From positions 5,238-38,279 of the forward strand of contig JAHBMJ010000956.1 in assembly GCA_018398765.1 (NCBI GenBank): 33,042 nucleotides of DNA, written 5' to 3'. The position numbers were made by a program, and so were the translations under genes. The stretch comes from Chromera velia. Taxonomy: Eukaryota > Sar > Chromeraceae. Position 1 is the first letter of the stretch. Each line of letters starts with the position of its first letter. Shown here in pieces: positions 1 through 10,121 of the stretch. The notes beneath the pieces are model-generated. The model saw only the letters and a list, made by a program, of their open reading frames with translations. It ran no database searches and had not been told where the DNA came from.

Positions 1-15
1 GGGGGGGGGGGGGGG
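1..15. other. Poly-G run at the window start
   Basis: Fifteen Gs directly abut coding sequence of the tRNA-binding domain, with no intron or acceptor between. This looks like a contig-edge artefact. Confidence 0.6.
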
Positions 16-609
16 ATGCCGACCGTCCTCTGGGAGACGTGACGCGTCTGGAGGTCCGTGTGGGAAAGATCGTGAAGGTCTGGAAGCACCCGGAGGCAGA
101 GAAGCTCTGGTGCGAGGAGATAGAGATCGGGGAGGAGGGGGGACCCCGACAGATTGCCTCGGGGCTCGTCGGGTTTGTGCCTGAGGAGGGAATGATGGTC
201 AGTCAGTCAGTTGACGTTTTTGTTTGTTGTGTGGTCTCTCTTCCTGTCTTTCTGCCTGTCTGCCTGTCTGTCGATATAGTCTGTCTGTCTGTCTCGCTCT
301 CCCTCTCTCTCTCTCTCTCTCTCTGCGTGCGTGTGTGTGAGGGCGGGGGGAGGATTTCTCTTTCCGTAAGAAACACGAAGAAATACAGGGTTTCTGTCTC
401 TTTTTGCCTGTTGTGTGTGGGGGAGAGTCAGAAGGGGTGAAAGGGGTAAAAGCAAAAGCATCCTTTTGGCCGAAACAGAAACAAGACCATCGCGAGACTC
501 GAAGAAGGAAGCAAGCCGAATTTCTTGGGTGGATGAATTGGAAGGACAGGGAAAGAAAACATGGCAGCTGGCTGTCGGTCGGTCTCTCTTTCTCCCTTTT
601 CCGCCCCCA

Positions 610-655
<46 letters not shown>

Positions 656-1870
656 AGTGTGTGTGTGAGTGCGTGTCTTTGTGTGTATGTATGAGAGGGT
701 GTGTGTGTGTGTATGTGTTTGGTTGAATGGATGCCTTTCTGGGTCAAGTGAGGCCCGGGACTGTGTTCGTGTATCTCTGTATCTGCACATATATCTGTTT
801 GTGTGGGTGCATGTGCAGAATGCGCGAGTACTCGTGCTGGCAAATCTGAAGGCCCGGGCGCTTGTGGGGTTTCAGTCCCACGGCATGGTCCTCTGTGCGA
901 AGAGCCAAGACGGCACAAAGGTCGAACTCGTCAGGCCGCCTGAAGGCGCAAAGGTCAGGCAGGGAGGGAGGAAGGTCAAGGGGAGAGGGAGGAGGTGCAT
1001 GGAGGGATCCGGCCAGTCTTGTCTCTCTCTCTCCCCCCCTCTCTCTCTCATTCAACACATGCTCTGCTGGGCCGTCTCTGTTCCTTTTGAGCGATTCCCT
1101 CTTTCTTCCTTTTTTCTCCCTTCTCTCCGAGAGTGATGTCTCCTCAGAGGAGAGATGTGAGTGCCGATCCGCAGCGAGACTGCATGTGTATTCGTGTCTC
1201 TCGTCTCTGTGTGGAGAACGAAAGAGGCGTACACTGAATGGACCGATCAAGGGATGGATGGATGGATGGATGGATGTGTGTAGATTGGTGAGCTGGTGAA
1301 GTGGCCCGGCCACGAGGGAGAGCCGGAGCCCCAGCTGAACCCGAAGAAGAAGGCCTTCGAGCAGATCCAGCCTCTGTTCAAGACGGACGAGAACAAAACT
1401 GCACTCTACAACGTCAGTCGGTCTGTGAAACAGTCAGGCTTGTCAAAATGGTATTCTGCATGCGGCAGATCGATAAAGAAAAACGATGCGGACAGAATCT
1501 GCACGATCGACTGTTTTTGCCTGACTGAAAGGTCGTGTCTTTTTGCTGTGTGTGTGTGTGCGTGCGTGTGTGTGTGCCTGTGCGTGTGCCTGTGCGTGTT
1601 CGTGTGCGTGTGCGTGTGTGTGCTTGTGCGTGCGTGCAAGTGTGTGTGCATGCGTGTGTACGTGTGTGTGTGCGTGTGCGTGCGTGCGTGCGTGTGTGCG
1701 TGCGTGCGTGTGTGCGTGTGTGAGTATGCGTGTGAGCGTGTGTGTGAGCGTGTGTGTGCGTGTGTGTGTGCGCGTGTGCGTGTGCGTATGCGTGTGTACG
1801 TGTGCGAGTTTGTGTGTGTGTGTGTGCGTGTGTGTGGTGTGTGTGTGTGTGAGAGAGAGAGAGAGTGTGT

Positions 1871-1903
<33 letters not shown>

Positions 1904-2142
1904 TGTGCATGTGTGTGTGTGTGTGTCTGTCTGTCTGTCTGTCTGTCTGTGCATGTGTGTATGTGTGTGTATGTGTGTGTATGTATGTGTGTGTGTGTGT
2001 GTGTGTGTGTTTGTTTGTTTGTTCATATGTACGTGTGTGTGTGTGTGTATCCATGCGTGTTTGGTGTGTGCAGGGGACCCCCTTCATGACTTCGGCTGGG
2101 CCGTGCACGTGTGACAGCATCGTGAACGGGTCAATCTCGTAA
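15..2142 (+). CDS. EMAPII/Arc1p-type tRNA-binding domain protein, 3' part (four exons)
   Basis: Exons 15-197, 819-953, 1284-1412 and 2074-2142 (stop TAA) join in phase 0 at all three junctions. The first exon reads [20 protein letters not shown], the OB-fold start of EMAPII-type tRNA-binding domains. The second contains [20 protein letters not shown], the third [18 protein letters not shown], and the last ends [19 protein letters not shown]. These are the family's landmarks in order, through to the C-terminus. In the family (AIMP1/p43, yeast Arc1p, apicomplexan tRip, plant MetRS C-terminus) the domain binds tRNA nonspecifically and delivers it to aminoacyl-tRNA synthetases in the cytosol. The N-terminal part, which would tell a free cofactor from a synthetase fusion, lies before the window; the exon abuts a G run at 1-15. 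Donors are GTCAGT, GTCAGG and GTCAGT; acceptors are GCAG, GTAG and GCAG. The third intron is mostly a TG/TGCG microsatellite. Confidence 0.9.
290..735. repeat. Microsatellite cluster in intron 1 (CT, TG, TGTC tracts)
   Basis: CTGT and CT tracts lie at about 240-325 and a TG run at about 613-660, with more TG-rich sequence to 717. The whole stretch is inside the first intron (198-818) of the tRNA-binding gene. Confidence 0.85.
1548..2060. repeat. TG/TGCG-rich microsatellite filling intron 3 of the tRNA-binding gene
   Basis: About 500 bases are almost pure alternating TG with CG, CC and AG interruptions, a short GA run near 1850-1865 and a CTGT tract near 1926-1950. It ends only about 15 bases before the 3' splice site at 2073/2074. 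All long reading frames here encode Cys-Val or His-Thr runs and are not genes. Confidence 0.9.
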
Positions 2143-2493
2143 TTCAACAAGAATTCAATTGCATCCATCGTTCCTTCTTGGACCGTTTGCCATGAAGTGA
2201 CGTCCGAAATACTGAATATGCTGGCAAAGACTGGACCCGCATGGAAGAAGAACACACCTGTCGGCCGGGCCAGTTCCGGGGCCGCGGGCTGATCTGTACG
2301 CATGATCGATTAAAACAAATTTTACATGCATAAGATTTAATTAATTCAATCTATTAAATTGTTTGCGCATACATTGTAAACACTATTACATTTGTTAAAT
2401 ATTATTAGTATTGTGTCTCAACACTTTCGTTGTGTCTTAACTAGTGTCTCAACAGATTGCTATAAAGTGTAAACACTGATATTTATAAGAATA
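2143..2493. other. 3' flank of the tRNA-binding gene, then AT-rich spacer
   Basis: 2143-2330 is the downstream flank that is duplicated at 7720-7908. 2331-2493 is AT-rich with no gene signal. Confidence 0.6.
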
Positions 2494-2885
2494 CTACCTA
2501 GGGGGACAAAATTAATGCATAATTTTTTTAAAAAAATCGAAGATTTGAGTTTGTTAGATAAAAGGGGCAGCGTTGGACCAAGCTGACCAAGTAGACTTAG
2601 TGAAGACTTATACTAACTAGTTGGGTCCTACGGGCCTCACATTGGATCAAAAATTTAGTTTGAAGTCCTAGAATTTTTTTTCTAATTCCTAGAACGCTCC
2701 TAGATTACCATTTTTTCAATTTTACAGATTTGACATATAAAGCAAAACGACAGAGCTATGTATAAATAGGAAGTTATCTTTTAGTCTGACGTTAGATTAC
2801 TTTTACTAGGGTACCACAAGCCCATGATGATTGTGTTGAAGATATGCTTCCTAGATATGATATGCATTAATTTTGTCCCCCTAGG

Positions 2886-3841
2886 TGTGAAAGGCAAAAT
2901 CGATAATTTTCATTTTTGACAAAGTCACTTCCCACTCCTAGTCTGTTCTTGCAAGGCCTAGCTATCATCAGACACTATCATTCTTTCAAGTTATAGCTCT
3001 TTCTATCTGCTACCTCTGGTGAGAAAAGAATGCCGTTCTTAACTTACTTTTTGTCTGTTCCGTAATATACTGTATGTATTGCCAAGTACTTTGGCACTAC
3101 CTTCATTCCTTTCATTCCAGAGACAGACTAAGCAAGAGACAGAAGAGCAGAGCAGGATGCTTAAAAGCATTTTGGCTTGACTAAAGGATTGGCATATGAC
3201 AGAGTCTACCAGGCTTCTACCTTAAAGGTCTTTCCAAGAAAAGTATATGCTTTGAAACATGAATTGAAAGTGACCGTTCTGTATTTACAACTAGATTTAC
3301 AAAGCTTTCCCTCTTTTCAAGTTTTTGGAGTCTGTTTTACAACAGAACAGGTCTGGAAGAGTCTGCTAGAAGAACGCGATGTCTGCCTTTAAATTACAGA
3401 TTAGGGCATTGTTTCTGTTCAGTGGGTTGAGAAGAATGGACTGACCCGGGTGCTTGACCATCTGGCCGATATCGATATTTCAATTTCTACTTATAAAAAC
3501 TTTTTAAAACCAAAACAATTCTAATAGATAACAAACAGCCACACAAGTTTACAGTAATGAAAGAAAAACATTGATGCTTTTCAAGTGTATTGTTGTTGTA
3601 AGCAAAGCCTTACAGCAATACGTGTAGGCACTCTATGATTTTTTTGAAAAAAACTGAAAAACAAAAAACAGAAATTTCATAGACTCACTATAATCAAAAT
3701 AAAATCAATCTCAAATGTTAACCCACATCAAACAGTATTATTGCATGCATCACAAATTATTCAAAGTATTTTTACATGAAATTGATTTATATCTTTTTGA
3801 CGTTTTGATTTAATTAATGAATTAATGTTGAGCGCTCCACA
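2886..3841 (+). repeat. Unit B of the composite element, copy 1
   Basis: It begins TGTGAAAGGC and ends GCGCTCCACA, each next to CCTAGG, so its own termini form a short imperfect inverted repeat. It holds a reading frame at 3177-3392 beginning TKGLAYDRVYQASTLKVFPR, not recognised. The copy-2 equivalent diverges after an indel, which argues against a conserved protein. Confidence 0.6.
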
Positions 3842-4328
3842 CCTAGGGGGACAAAATTAATGCATATCATATCTAGGAAGCATATCTTCAACACAATCAT
3901 CATGCGCTTGTCGTACCCTAGTAAAAGTAATCTAACGTCAGACTAAAAGATAACTTCCTATTTATACATAGCTCTATCGTTTTGCTTTATATGTCAAATC
4001 TGTAAAATTGAAAAAATGGTAGTCTAGGACTCAGACTAGGAGCGTTCTAGGAATTAGAAAAAAAATTCTAGGACTTCAAACTAAATTTTTGACCCAATGT
4101 GAGGCCCGTAGGACCCAACTAGTTAGTATAAGTCTTCACTAAGTCTACTTGGTCAGCTTGGTCCAACGCTGCCCNACATATAAAGCAAAACGACAGAGCT
4201 ATATATAAATAGGAAGTTATCTTTTAGTCTAACGTTAGATTACTTTTACTAGGGTGCCACAAGCCCATGATGATTGTGTTGAAGATATGCTTCCTAGATA
4301 TGATATGCATTAATTTTGTCCCCCTAGG

Positions 4329-5276
4329 TGTGAAGGGCAAAATCGACAATTTTCATTTTTGACAAAGTCACTTCTCACTCCTAGTCTGTTCTTGCAAGGC
4401 CTAGCTGTCATCAGACACTATCATTCTTTCAAGTTATAGCTCTTTCTATTTGCTACCTCTGGTGAGAAAAGAATGCCGTTCTTAACTTACTTTTTATCTG
4501 TTCCGTAATATACTGTATGTATTGCCAAGTACTTTGGCACTACCTTCATTCCTTTCATTCCAGAGACAGACTAAGCAAGAGACAGAAGAGCAGAGCAGGA
4601 TGCTTGAAAGCACTTTGGCTTGACTAAGGGATTGGCATATGACAGAGTCTACCAGGCTTCTACCTTAAAGGTCTTTCCAAGAAAAGTATGTGCTTTGAAA
4701 CATGAATTGAAAGTGACCGTTCTGTGTTTACAAATTAAGCTTTCCCTCTTTTTAAGTTTTTGGAGTCTGTTTCACAACAGAACAGGTCTGGAAGAGTCTG
4801 CTAGAAGAACGCAATGTTTGCCTTTAAATTACAGATTGGAGCATTGTTTCTGTTCAGTGGGCTGAGAAGAATGGACTGACCCGAGTGCTTGACCATCTGG
4901 CCGATATCGAAGTTTCAATTTCTACTTATAAAACCTTTTTAAAACCAAAATAATTCTAATAAATAACAAACAGCCACACAAGTTTACAGTAATGAAAGAA
5001 AAACGTTGATGCTTTTTAAGTGTATTGTTGTTGTAAGCAAAGCCTTACAGCAATACGTGTAGGCACTCTATGATTTTTTTGAAAAAAACTAAAAAACAAA
5101 AAACGAAAATTTCATAGACTCACTATAATCAAAATAAAATCAATCTCAAATGTTAACCCACATCAAACAGTATTATTGTATGCATCACAAATTATTCAAA
5201 GTATTTTTACATGAAATTGATTTATATCTTTTTGACGTTTTGATTTAATTAATGAATTAATGTTGAGCGCTCCACA
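4329..5276 (+). repeat. Unit B of the composite element, copy 2
   Basis: A direct repeat of 2886-3841 with a few percent visible differences by eye and a short deletion near 4732. It is flanked on both sides by forward-oriented A units. No gene is supported. Confidence 0.6.
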
Positions 5277-5681
5277 CCTAGGGGGACAAAATTAATGCAT
5301 ATTTTTTTTAAAAAAATCGAAGATTTGAGTTTGTTAGATAAAAGGGCAGCGTTGGACCAAGCTGACCAAGTAGACTTAGTGAAGACTTATACTAACTAGT
5401 TGGGTCCTACGGGCCTCACATTGGGTCAAAAATTTAGTTTGAAGTCCTAGAATTTTTTTTCTAATTCCTAGAACGCTCCTAGTCTGAGTCCTAGACTACC
5501 ATTTTTTCAATTTTACAGATTTAACATATAAAGCAAAACGACAGAGCTATGTATAAATAGGAAGTTATCTTCTAGTCTGATATTAGATTACTTTTACTAG
5601 GGTGCCACAAGCCCATGATGATTGTGTTGAAGATATGCTTCCTAGATATGATATGTATTAATTTTGTCCCCCTAGGTAGTA

Positions 5682-6306
5682 TAGCCACCTAGAAAGCCGC
5701 AAACTAAACAGAATTAAGGTAACAGATTTTTGGTGATGTACAGTTATGTACATCCAGTCTAAACGTTAGCTGAAGAAAACCGTCCTTCTGCCCTTGCCCA
5801 GCCCCCCCCTCTACCCTTTTGTCCCTCTCTCTCTCTCCTTTTGTGTCTAGTTTTGTGTCTTTCTTGTATTTCTTTCTTTCTTTGAGATTTCACCGTCAAA
5901 AATAGACTAAGAGATAGAACTAGACTCCTCTATTGTACATAAGATAGGCCTAGGATAGGATGGGCCTAGAGAAATATGCACGTATAGGCTAGCATATAGG
6001 CTTTATATTCTGAGTCGGAGGATAATCCGAGGATTGACCTCCCAGATGTCTGCAATCAACAAAAGAACTAGAAGAGAGAGAAGAGAGAAAAAAAAGAATC
6101 AAATTAAAAGAGGAAAAGAAAAAACTAGAGAAAGAAACGGAGAAGCAGTGACAGCTAGCAAAAAACTAGAAGAGCGATTTGTTTTACCTCGGGCCTGACT
6201 GCCAGTGGGTACCACTCTAGGCCTATCACAGAAAAAAAAAATAATTTAAGCCCGTTCTCTCCGACAAAAAATTATGGAAATCGTTGGGAAATCTGTGGGA
6301 AAATTT
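5682..6306. other. Non-coding spacer between the two transposon-like elements
   Basis: It contains a CT-rich tract near 5800-5880, a purine-rich stretch near 6060-6180, and at 6270-6303 the first GGGAAATC-like units of the repeat that the next element interrupts. No gene was recognised. Confidence 0.5.
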
Positions 6307-7302
6307 CAGGGTTGCCGATTTTTTCGGCGGTAGACAAGCTTCATTACCGGTAACCGGTAATTACCGGCAGAGTTTGCTGGCAGTTAGCAAAGACTTAGCA
6401 GAATTCTAACAGTCACTAACACTTTTCAATAACCTAAGTCCTAGGTTATAGGTCAATCAATCAATCACTTAAGGCTAGACTTAAGGTCAATTCAAAAATT
6501 TAAGTCAATGCGTCATCTATAGGGACAGCTATACGGCCAGTGTGCTTGAAGATGACGCAGGTCAAAGCGATGGGTCCCGTCTTACACTTAGCGCCCAAAG
6601 ACAGAGAACCGCTAGCCACAATGACCACAGCTGGCCCAGACAGATGCACCTGCGCGATTCGAACAACGGAAAGAGTCCGCCTCAAAGTTTGGGCGGTCCC
6701 CCCAATCCAGTGCTCCAGCTTCCAAAGAAAGACCTGCCGCTAAAAGCTGATGTCTGAGGCCTCGAAGGGGCAGAGCAGGAGGCAGAGCAGGAGAGGGAAG
6801 AGAGTGGGGAGGAAGAGGAGGAAGGGGGGGAAGGGGGTGAGGAGGAAGAGGAAGAGGAGGAGGAGAGAGAGCCTGGAGAGGGTGAAGGAGAGGAGTTTAA
6901 GGAAGAGAGCAAGGAAGAAGAGGAGGAGGAGGTCAAGGCCTGATATACAGAGAAGCAGAACAGTGAGAGATGAAACAAAGTTAAAAAAGAGAGTAGTTGT
7001 TGGACAGACACTGTCATAGAGCTGTTAGAACTTTTTACTACTTATAGGGGTGAAACAGTTAAAAATTTATATTTTTTAAATATTTTTTTTATTGTGTTTT
7101 TGTATGTGAATAGGCTTTTCAAATGCTAATAAACACTTAAAAACATGTTTTTGAAGGTTGGCGCCGCAGGCGAAATTTTTTTTTTGGGACCCTAATTTGT
7201 ATTATTTTTTTTGTCGGTAAAAGGAAGGCAGACTGAGGCCATTACCGGTTACCGGCAATTGCCGGTAGACTAGACCTGTTACCGACCAGAAAAGCAACCC
7301 TG
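6307..7302. mobile_element. hAT-like non-autonomous DNA element
   Basis: The left end is CAGGGTTGCCGATTTTTTCG and the reverse complement of the right end is CAGGGTTGCTTTTCTGGTCG. CAGGG-type termini are typical of hAT elements. Subterminal ACCGGTAA/TTACCGG motifs are repeated inside both ends (about 6345-6370 and 7240-7268). The insertion lies inside a GGGAAATC-type repeat, so an 8-base target duplication cannot be identified cleanly: the left flank is GAAAATTT and the right flank is TGGGAAAT. No hAT transposase is encoded. The interior carries a strongly purine-rich tract. Confidence 0.6.
6760..6945 (+). repeat. Purine-rich (GAGGAA) low-complexity tract inside the hAT-like element
   Basis: About 185 bases are nearly all purine on the plus strand. 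One frame reads as a Glu/Gly-rich acidic peptide ending EEEEEEVKA then stop, but a stop precedes it and no start is seen, so it is annotated as repeat rather than gene. Confidence 0.55.
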
Positions 7303-7436
7303 TGGGAAATTGATGGGAAATCTTAGGGAAATCTTGGTAAAATCCAAGGGAAATCCTAGGGAAATCCATGGAAAATTGATAGGAAATCTCACGTCACGAG
7401 TCACATGGGAAATCTGCCTCAGATCTAGGGGTAATT
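7303..7436. repeat. Degenerate GGGAAATC-type short tandem repeat
   Basis: Successive units such as TGGGAAATTGA, TGGGAAATCTT, AGGGAAATCTT and AGGGAAATCCT follow one another. The same motif lies to the left of the hAT-like element at 6275-6303, so the element split a pre-existing array. Confidence 0.6.
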
Positions 7437-7486
7437 TTCAAAAAAAAAAAAAAATGGTCTGCAGGGCAAATTTATTTTTTTTTGTA

Positions 7487-7570
7487 TGTGTGTGTCTTAG
7501 TATATGTGCGTGTGTGTGTGCGTGTCAGTGTGTATTTATGTATGTGTATGTATATGTGTGTGTGTGTGTG

Positions 7571-7627
<57 letters not shown>

Positions 7628-7645
7628 TTGTGTGTGTGTGTTATA
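7487..7645. repeat. TG microsatellite upstream of the duplicated terminal exon
   Basis: A TG-rich tract ending in ATATGCAG. It mirrors the TG-rich intron end in front of the genuine last exon at 2074, so part of the intron belongs to the duplicated segment or was regenerated. Confidence 0.7.
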
Positions 7646-7650
7646 TGCAG

Positions 7651-7719
7651 GGGACCTCCTTCATGACTTCAACTGGGCCCTGCACGTGTGATAGCATCGT
7701 CAATGGGTCAATCTTGTAA
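7651..7719 (+). pseudogene. Second copy of the last exon of the tRNA-binding domain gene
   Basis: After an acceptor-like ATATGCAG the sequence reads [20 protein letters not shown] followed by I, L and TAA, compared with [22 protein letters not shown] and TAA in the copy at 2074-2142. Eight codons differ: five silently and three with replacement (P/S, A/T, S/L). Similarity continues about 190 bases past the stop (to about 7908, compared with 2330). Exons 1-3 are not found upstream, so this is either a partial-duplication pseudogene or an alternative terminal exon. Its phase (0) would allow splicing from the exon ending at 1412. Confidence 0.75.
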
Positions 7720-7909
7720 TTCAACAAGAATTCAATTGTATCCAGCGTTCCTGCTTGGACCGTTTGCAATGAAGCGGCCTCCGAACTACTGAATATCCTG
7801 GTAAAGGCTGGACCCGCATGGAAGAAGAACACATTTGTTGGCCTGCTACCAGGCCAGTGCCGAGGCTTTAGGCTGTTTGATCTGGGATCTTTGATTAAAA
7901 AACATTTTA

Positions 7910-8780
7910 CAGAAAATTTCATAGATCGTGATTGAGTCGGCCCACGTGTACGTCTTTCCAGGGCCATGATTGAAGTGAGCGCACCTGTCGTTGCATGCAT
8001 AGCTTTTAGCCACACGAATCAACAGTCGCATTTCTGTTGCATGAGAGAGTAGAATCAGACTGACAGACACAGAGTGACCGAGGGAATATCAACGAAGGTC
8101 TAGCTCAACAGACCTTCCTGTCTGAATCTGTGAATCGACTAGTAAACTAGGGCTCACACTGTAAAGACTTAAACAACAAAAACTTAGGCCAACTTCCTTT
8201 TTTTCTTTAGAACTTTGTTAAATTTATAAGTGAAAATCGAATCTATATCAAAAGCCCGATCCAACTAGCAATCAAACAGTGATTCAAACTATTGGCTAAA
8301 CCGGTTTTGTATGAATTGTTTAGACATTAAACATTAAAAAACACCTATAATAATCGATGGAAAACATCTAGGAAAACATAATGTCGCCCATCAACTGCGC
8401 TAGCAACTGCATTGATCATCCTAATAAAACTTAAAATATGTAAAACTCATACAAACTTTCTTTCTTTTTTTAGAACTTTAATGAGAGTGTGAACCCTAGC
8501 TAGTAGACACGTTACATAAGATTTTACTAGCTTTCGCCTATTTTTAATCACTTTATGATATTGCGGTCACATCTTTAAGAATTGTAATGATCGTCGTTGA
8601 CTAGGTCGTTGATCGATCTATGTGAGCCGCCCTAGGAGCCGCCGCTTGACTGTGACGAGTCACTGTCAGACTCCAAGCTGAGTGGCGGCGACTGAGCCTA
8701 GGACTGAGCCGGGGGTGATCACGCGGGAATTTCACGCTTCCAAAGCAGCCAGGCTAGCTATCAGCCACGGAAGTCCGAGA
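7910..8780. other. AT-rich non-coding stretch
   Basis: Mostly AT-rich spacer with one TGCATGCA site at 7992. I see no gene, RNA gene or clear repeat. The part from about 8640 is GC-richer and probably belongs to the 3' end of the minus-strand gene that stops at 8781. Confidence 0.5.
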
Positions 8781-9451
8781 CTACTTTTTCGGATTCGCTC
8801 CAGGAGCCTTCTGGTTCAGCCGACCCGCCACTGTCCCTTGCTTGACGGATTGGGATTTACTGGCAGAGGCTGTGGGGGTGGGCGTGGTCTTCTTCTTGTC
8901 TCCAGGGGGATTGACTCGCCCGCGCGTCTTTCCCCTTCTCTTGGTCCGGACAGGGCGAGACGGCTCTCCTGCAGATTCCTCCTTTCCGTCTCCATTGGTA
9001 ACAGAAGCGGAACGGCTTGGATCTGATGCACCCTCTCGCTCTGGTTTCTCTTCAGGCTGAGCTGAGGCGCTGCTGCTGCTGCTGCTTTCTTCTGCAGACC
9101 CCCAAAGAGCCCCGCCAAAGCCCCCTTCCTCTGTCCAGATCCTGGAGGCCCTCCTGAACACTTCCCCGTGGACCCGCACGGCTGCCTGCAGAGAGGTCAT
9201 CTCTCTGGTCCACACACCGGCAGTCTCCAGTTTGGCCCTCAGGCTGTCAGCATTCTTCAGCCAGTGGCCTTCCCTGCATACGTACAAGCAGAGAAGGAAG
9301 AGAGAAAGGAACCGTCAGGAAGATTCGGACAGACTGCGAAGTTCCCGTACGGAATGGAAAGAGCGACAGATGGTAGCTCGGCAGATTACACACACAGCCT
9401 GTGACGAGTCTATGGAATCCACTCAAGTATGCCGATAAAATTCTCTCTCTC

Positions 9452-9493
<42 letters not shown>

Positions 9494-10121
9494 ACGTGTA
9501 CGAGAGAGAAGAGCAGAAAGAAGAAGAAGGGATTAGTGCTCCAAACTTGGAGCTCCACGAACCTGTTGCTGTCTTCCTCCAGCGCTCTGACCAAAGACGA
9601 CAAGAGCTCAGTCAGACTTTCTTTGGTCAACCAGGAGGCATACAAGTAGTGCTGCACAAACAAAGAAACAAACAAAGTTCACACCGGAAGTTTTTCAAAA
9701 GACTGTCGAGCACCCTTTCTGTGACATGGGAACGATTTCTCGAGAACGGCCGACGTGCACAAGTTCACAGGCAGACGTACAGGCTGCATCGACATACACT
9801 GTTGCATGCAGGGTTCAGTGCTGGAGAAGACGACCCTGTCTATCAGGCACATGCACACGGATATCAGAGAAACAACCTGACACGCAGACTGACAGAAAGA
9901 CGGATGGAAGGACACCCAACTGGGAGAGAGAGAGAGATAGACCGAAGTCACTCGATATTATGTCAAACTCAATGACTCACCGCCGTCCCTTCCGGAAAGC
10001 CCCACGCGAAGGCCCACGCGAGCCCCCACGGTTTCACCCTCACCCTATGGATAAACAAATCATTATCCACTGACGAACGCATTCCCCCCGGCTGCTTCGG
10101 GAGATCCCACCTCCTCATCAC
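8781..10121 (-). CDS. Unrecognised protein, three 3' exons with a basic Lys/Pro/Ser-rich tail
   Basis: Exons on the minus strand are 10121-9981, 9651-9563 and 9273-8781. The first two join in phase 0 and the second and third in phase 2. Donors are GTGAGT and GTTCGT; acceptors are CTCAG, GTGCAG and ATGCAG. The joined reading begins VMRRWDLPKQPGGMRSSVDN, continues through HYLYASWLTKESLTELLSSL, then EGHWLKNADSLRAKLETAGV, and ends in a low-complexity serine-rich then strongly basic tail (RTKRRGKTRGR, GANPKK) typical of disordered nuclear or RNA-binding tails. I do not recognise the folded part. The 5' end is unresolved. Candidate upstream exons lie between 10200 and 11120, but none could be joined in phase with confidence, and a link to the LRR exon ending near 11240 was tested without success. 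Confidence 0.55.
9440..9492. repeat. CT/CA microsatellite in an intron of the 8.8-10.1 kb gene
   Basis: A CT run followed by a CA run, lying between the exons ending at 9563 and starting at 9273 on the minus strand. Confidence 0.85.

Larger units (their letters stand above)
2494..5679. mobile_element. Composite TIR element, A-B-A(inverted)-N-A-B-A, flanked by TA
   Basis: The left end reads CTACCTAGGGGGACAAAATT and the right end is its reverse complement. A TA dinucleotide flanks both sides (2492-2493 and 5680-5681), as expected for Tc1/mariner-type target duplication. Inside, a roughly 390-base unit A, itself ended by the same inverted repeat, occurs at 2494-2885 (+), 3842-4174 (reverse orientation, cut at the N), 4176-4328 (+, partial) and 5277-5679 (+). 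A roughly 950-base unit B occurs twice in direct orientation at 2886-3841 and 4329-5276, differing by scattered substitutions and small indels. No transposase is visible, so it is non-autonomous or decayed. The single N at 4175 sits exactly where A switches from reverse to forward, so the true copy number may be misassembled. The Tc1/mariner assignment rests only on the TA and the termini. Confidence 0.75.

Noticed and set aside
199-918. Long His-Thr-rich minus-strand frames over 199-918, 1406-2303 and 17572-18132
   Set aside because: They are translations of CA/TG microsatellites; no non-repeat domain is present.
3177-3392. 71- and 81-codon frames shared by the two B units (3177-3392 and 4620-4865)
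   Set aside because: They agree for about 36 codons and then diverge through an indel; there is no recognisable domain and no evidence of selection.
6771-6952. Acidic Glu-rich C-terminus-like frame in the hAT-like element
   Set aside because: A stop lies just upstream, there is no start or clear acceptor, and any purine-rich tract gives such a frame.
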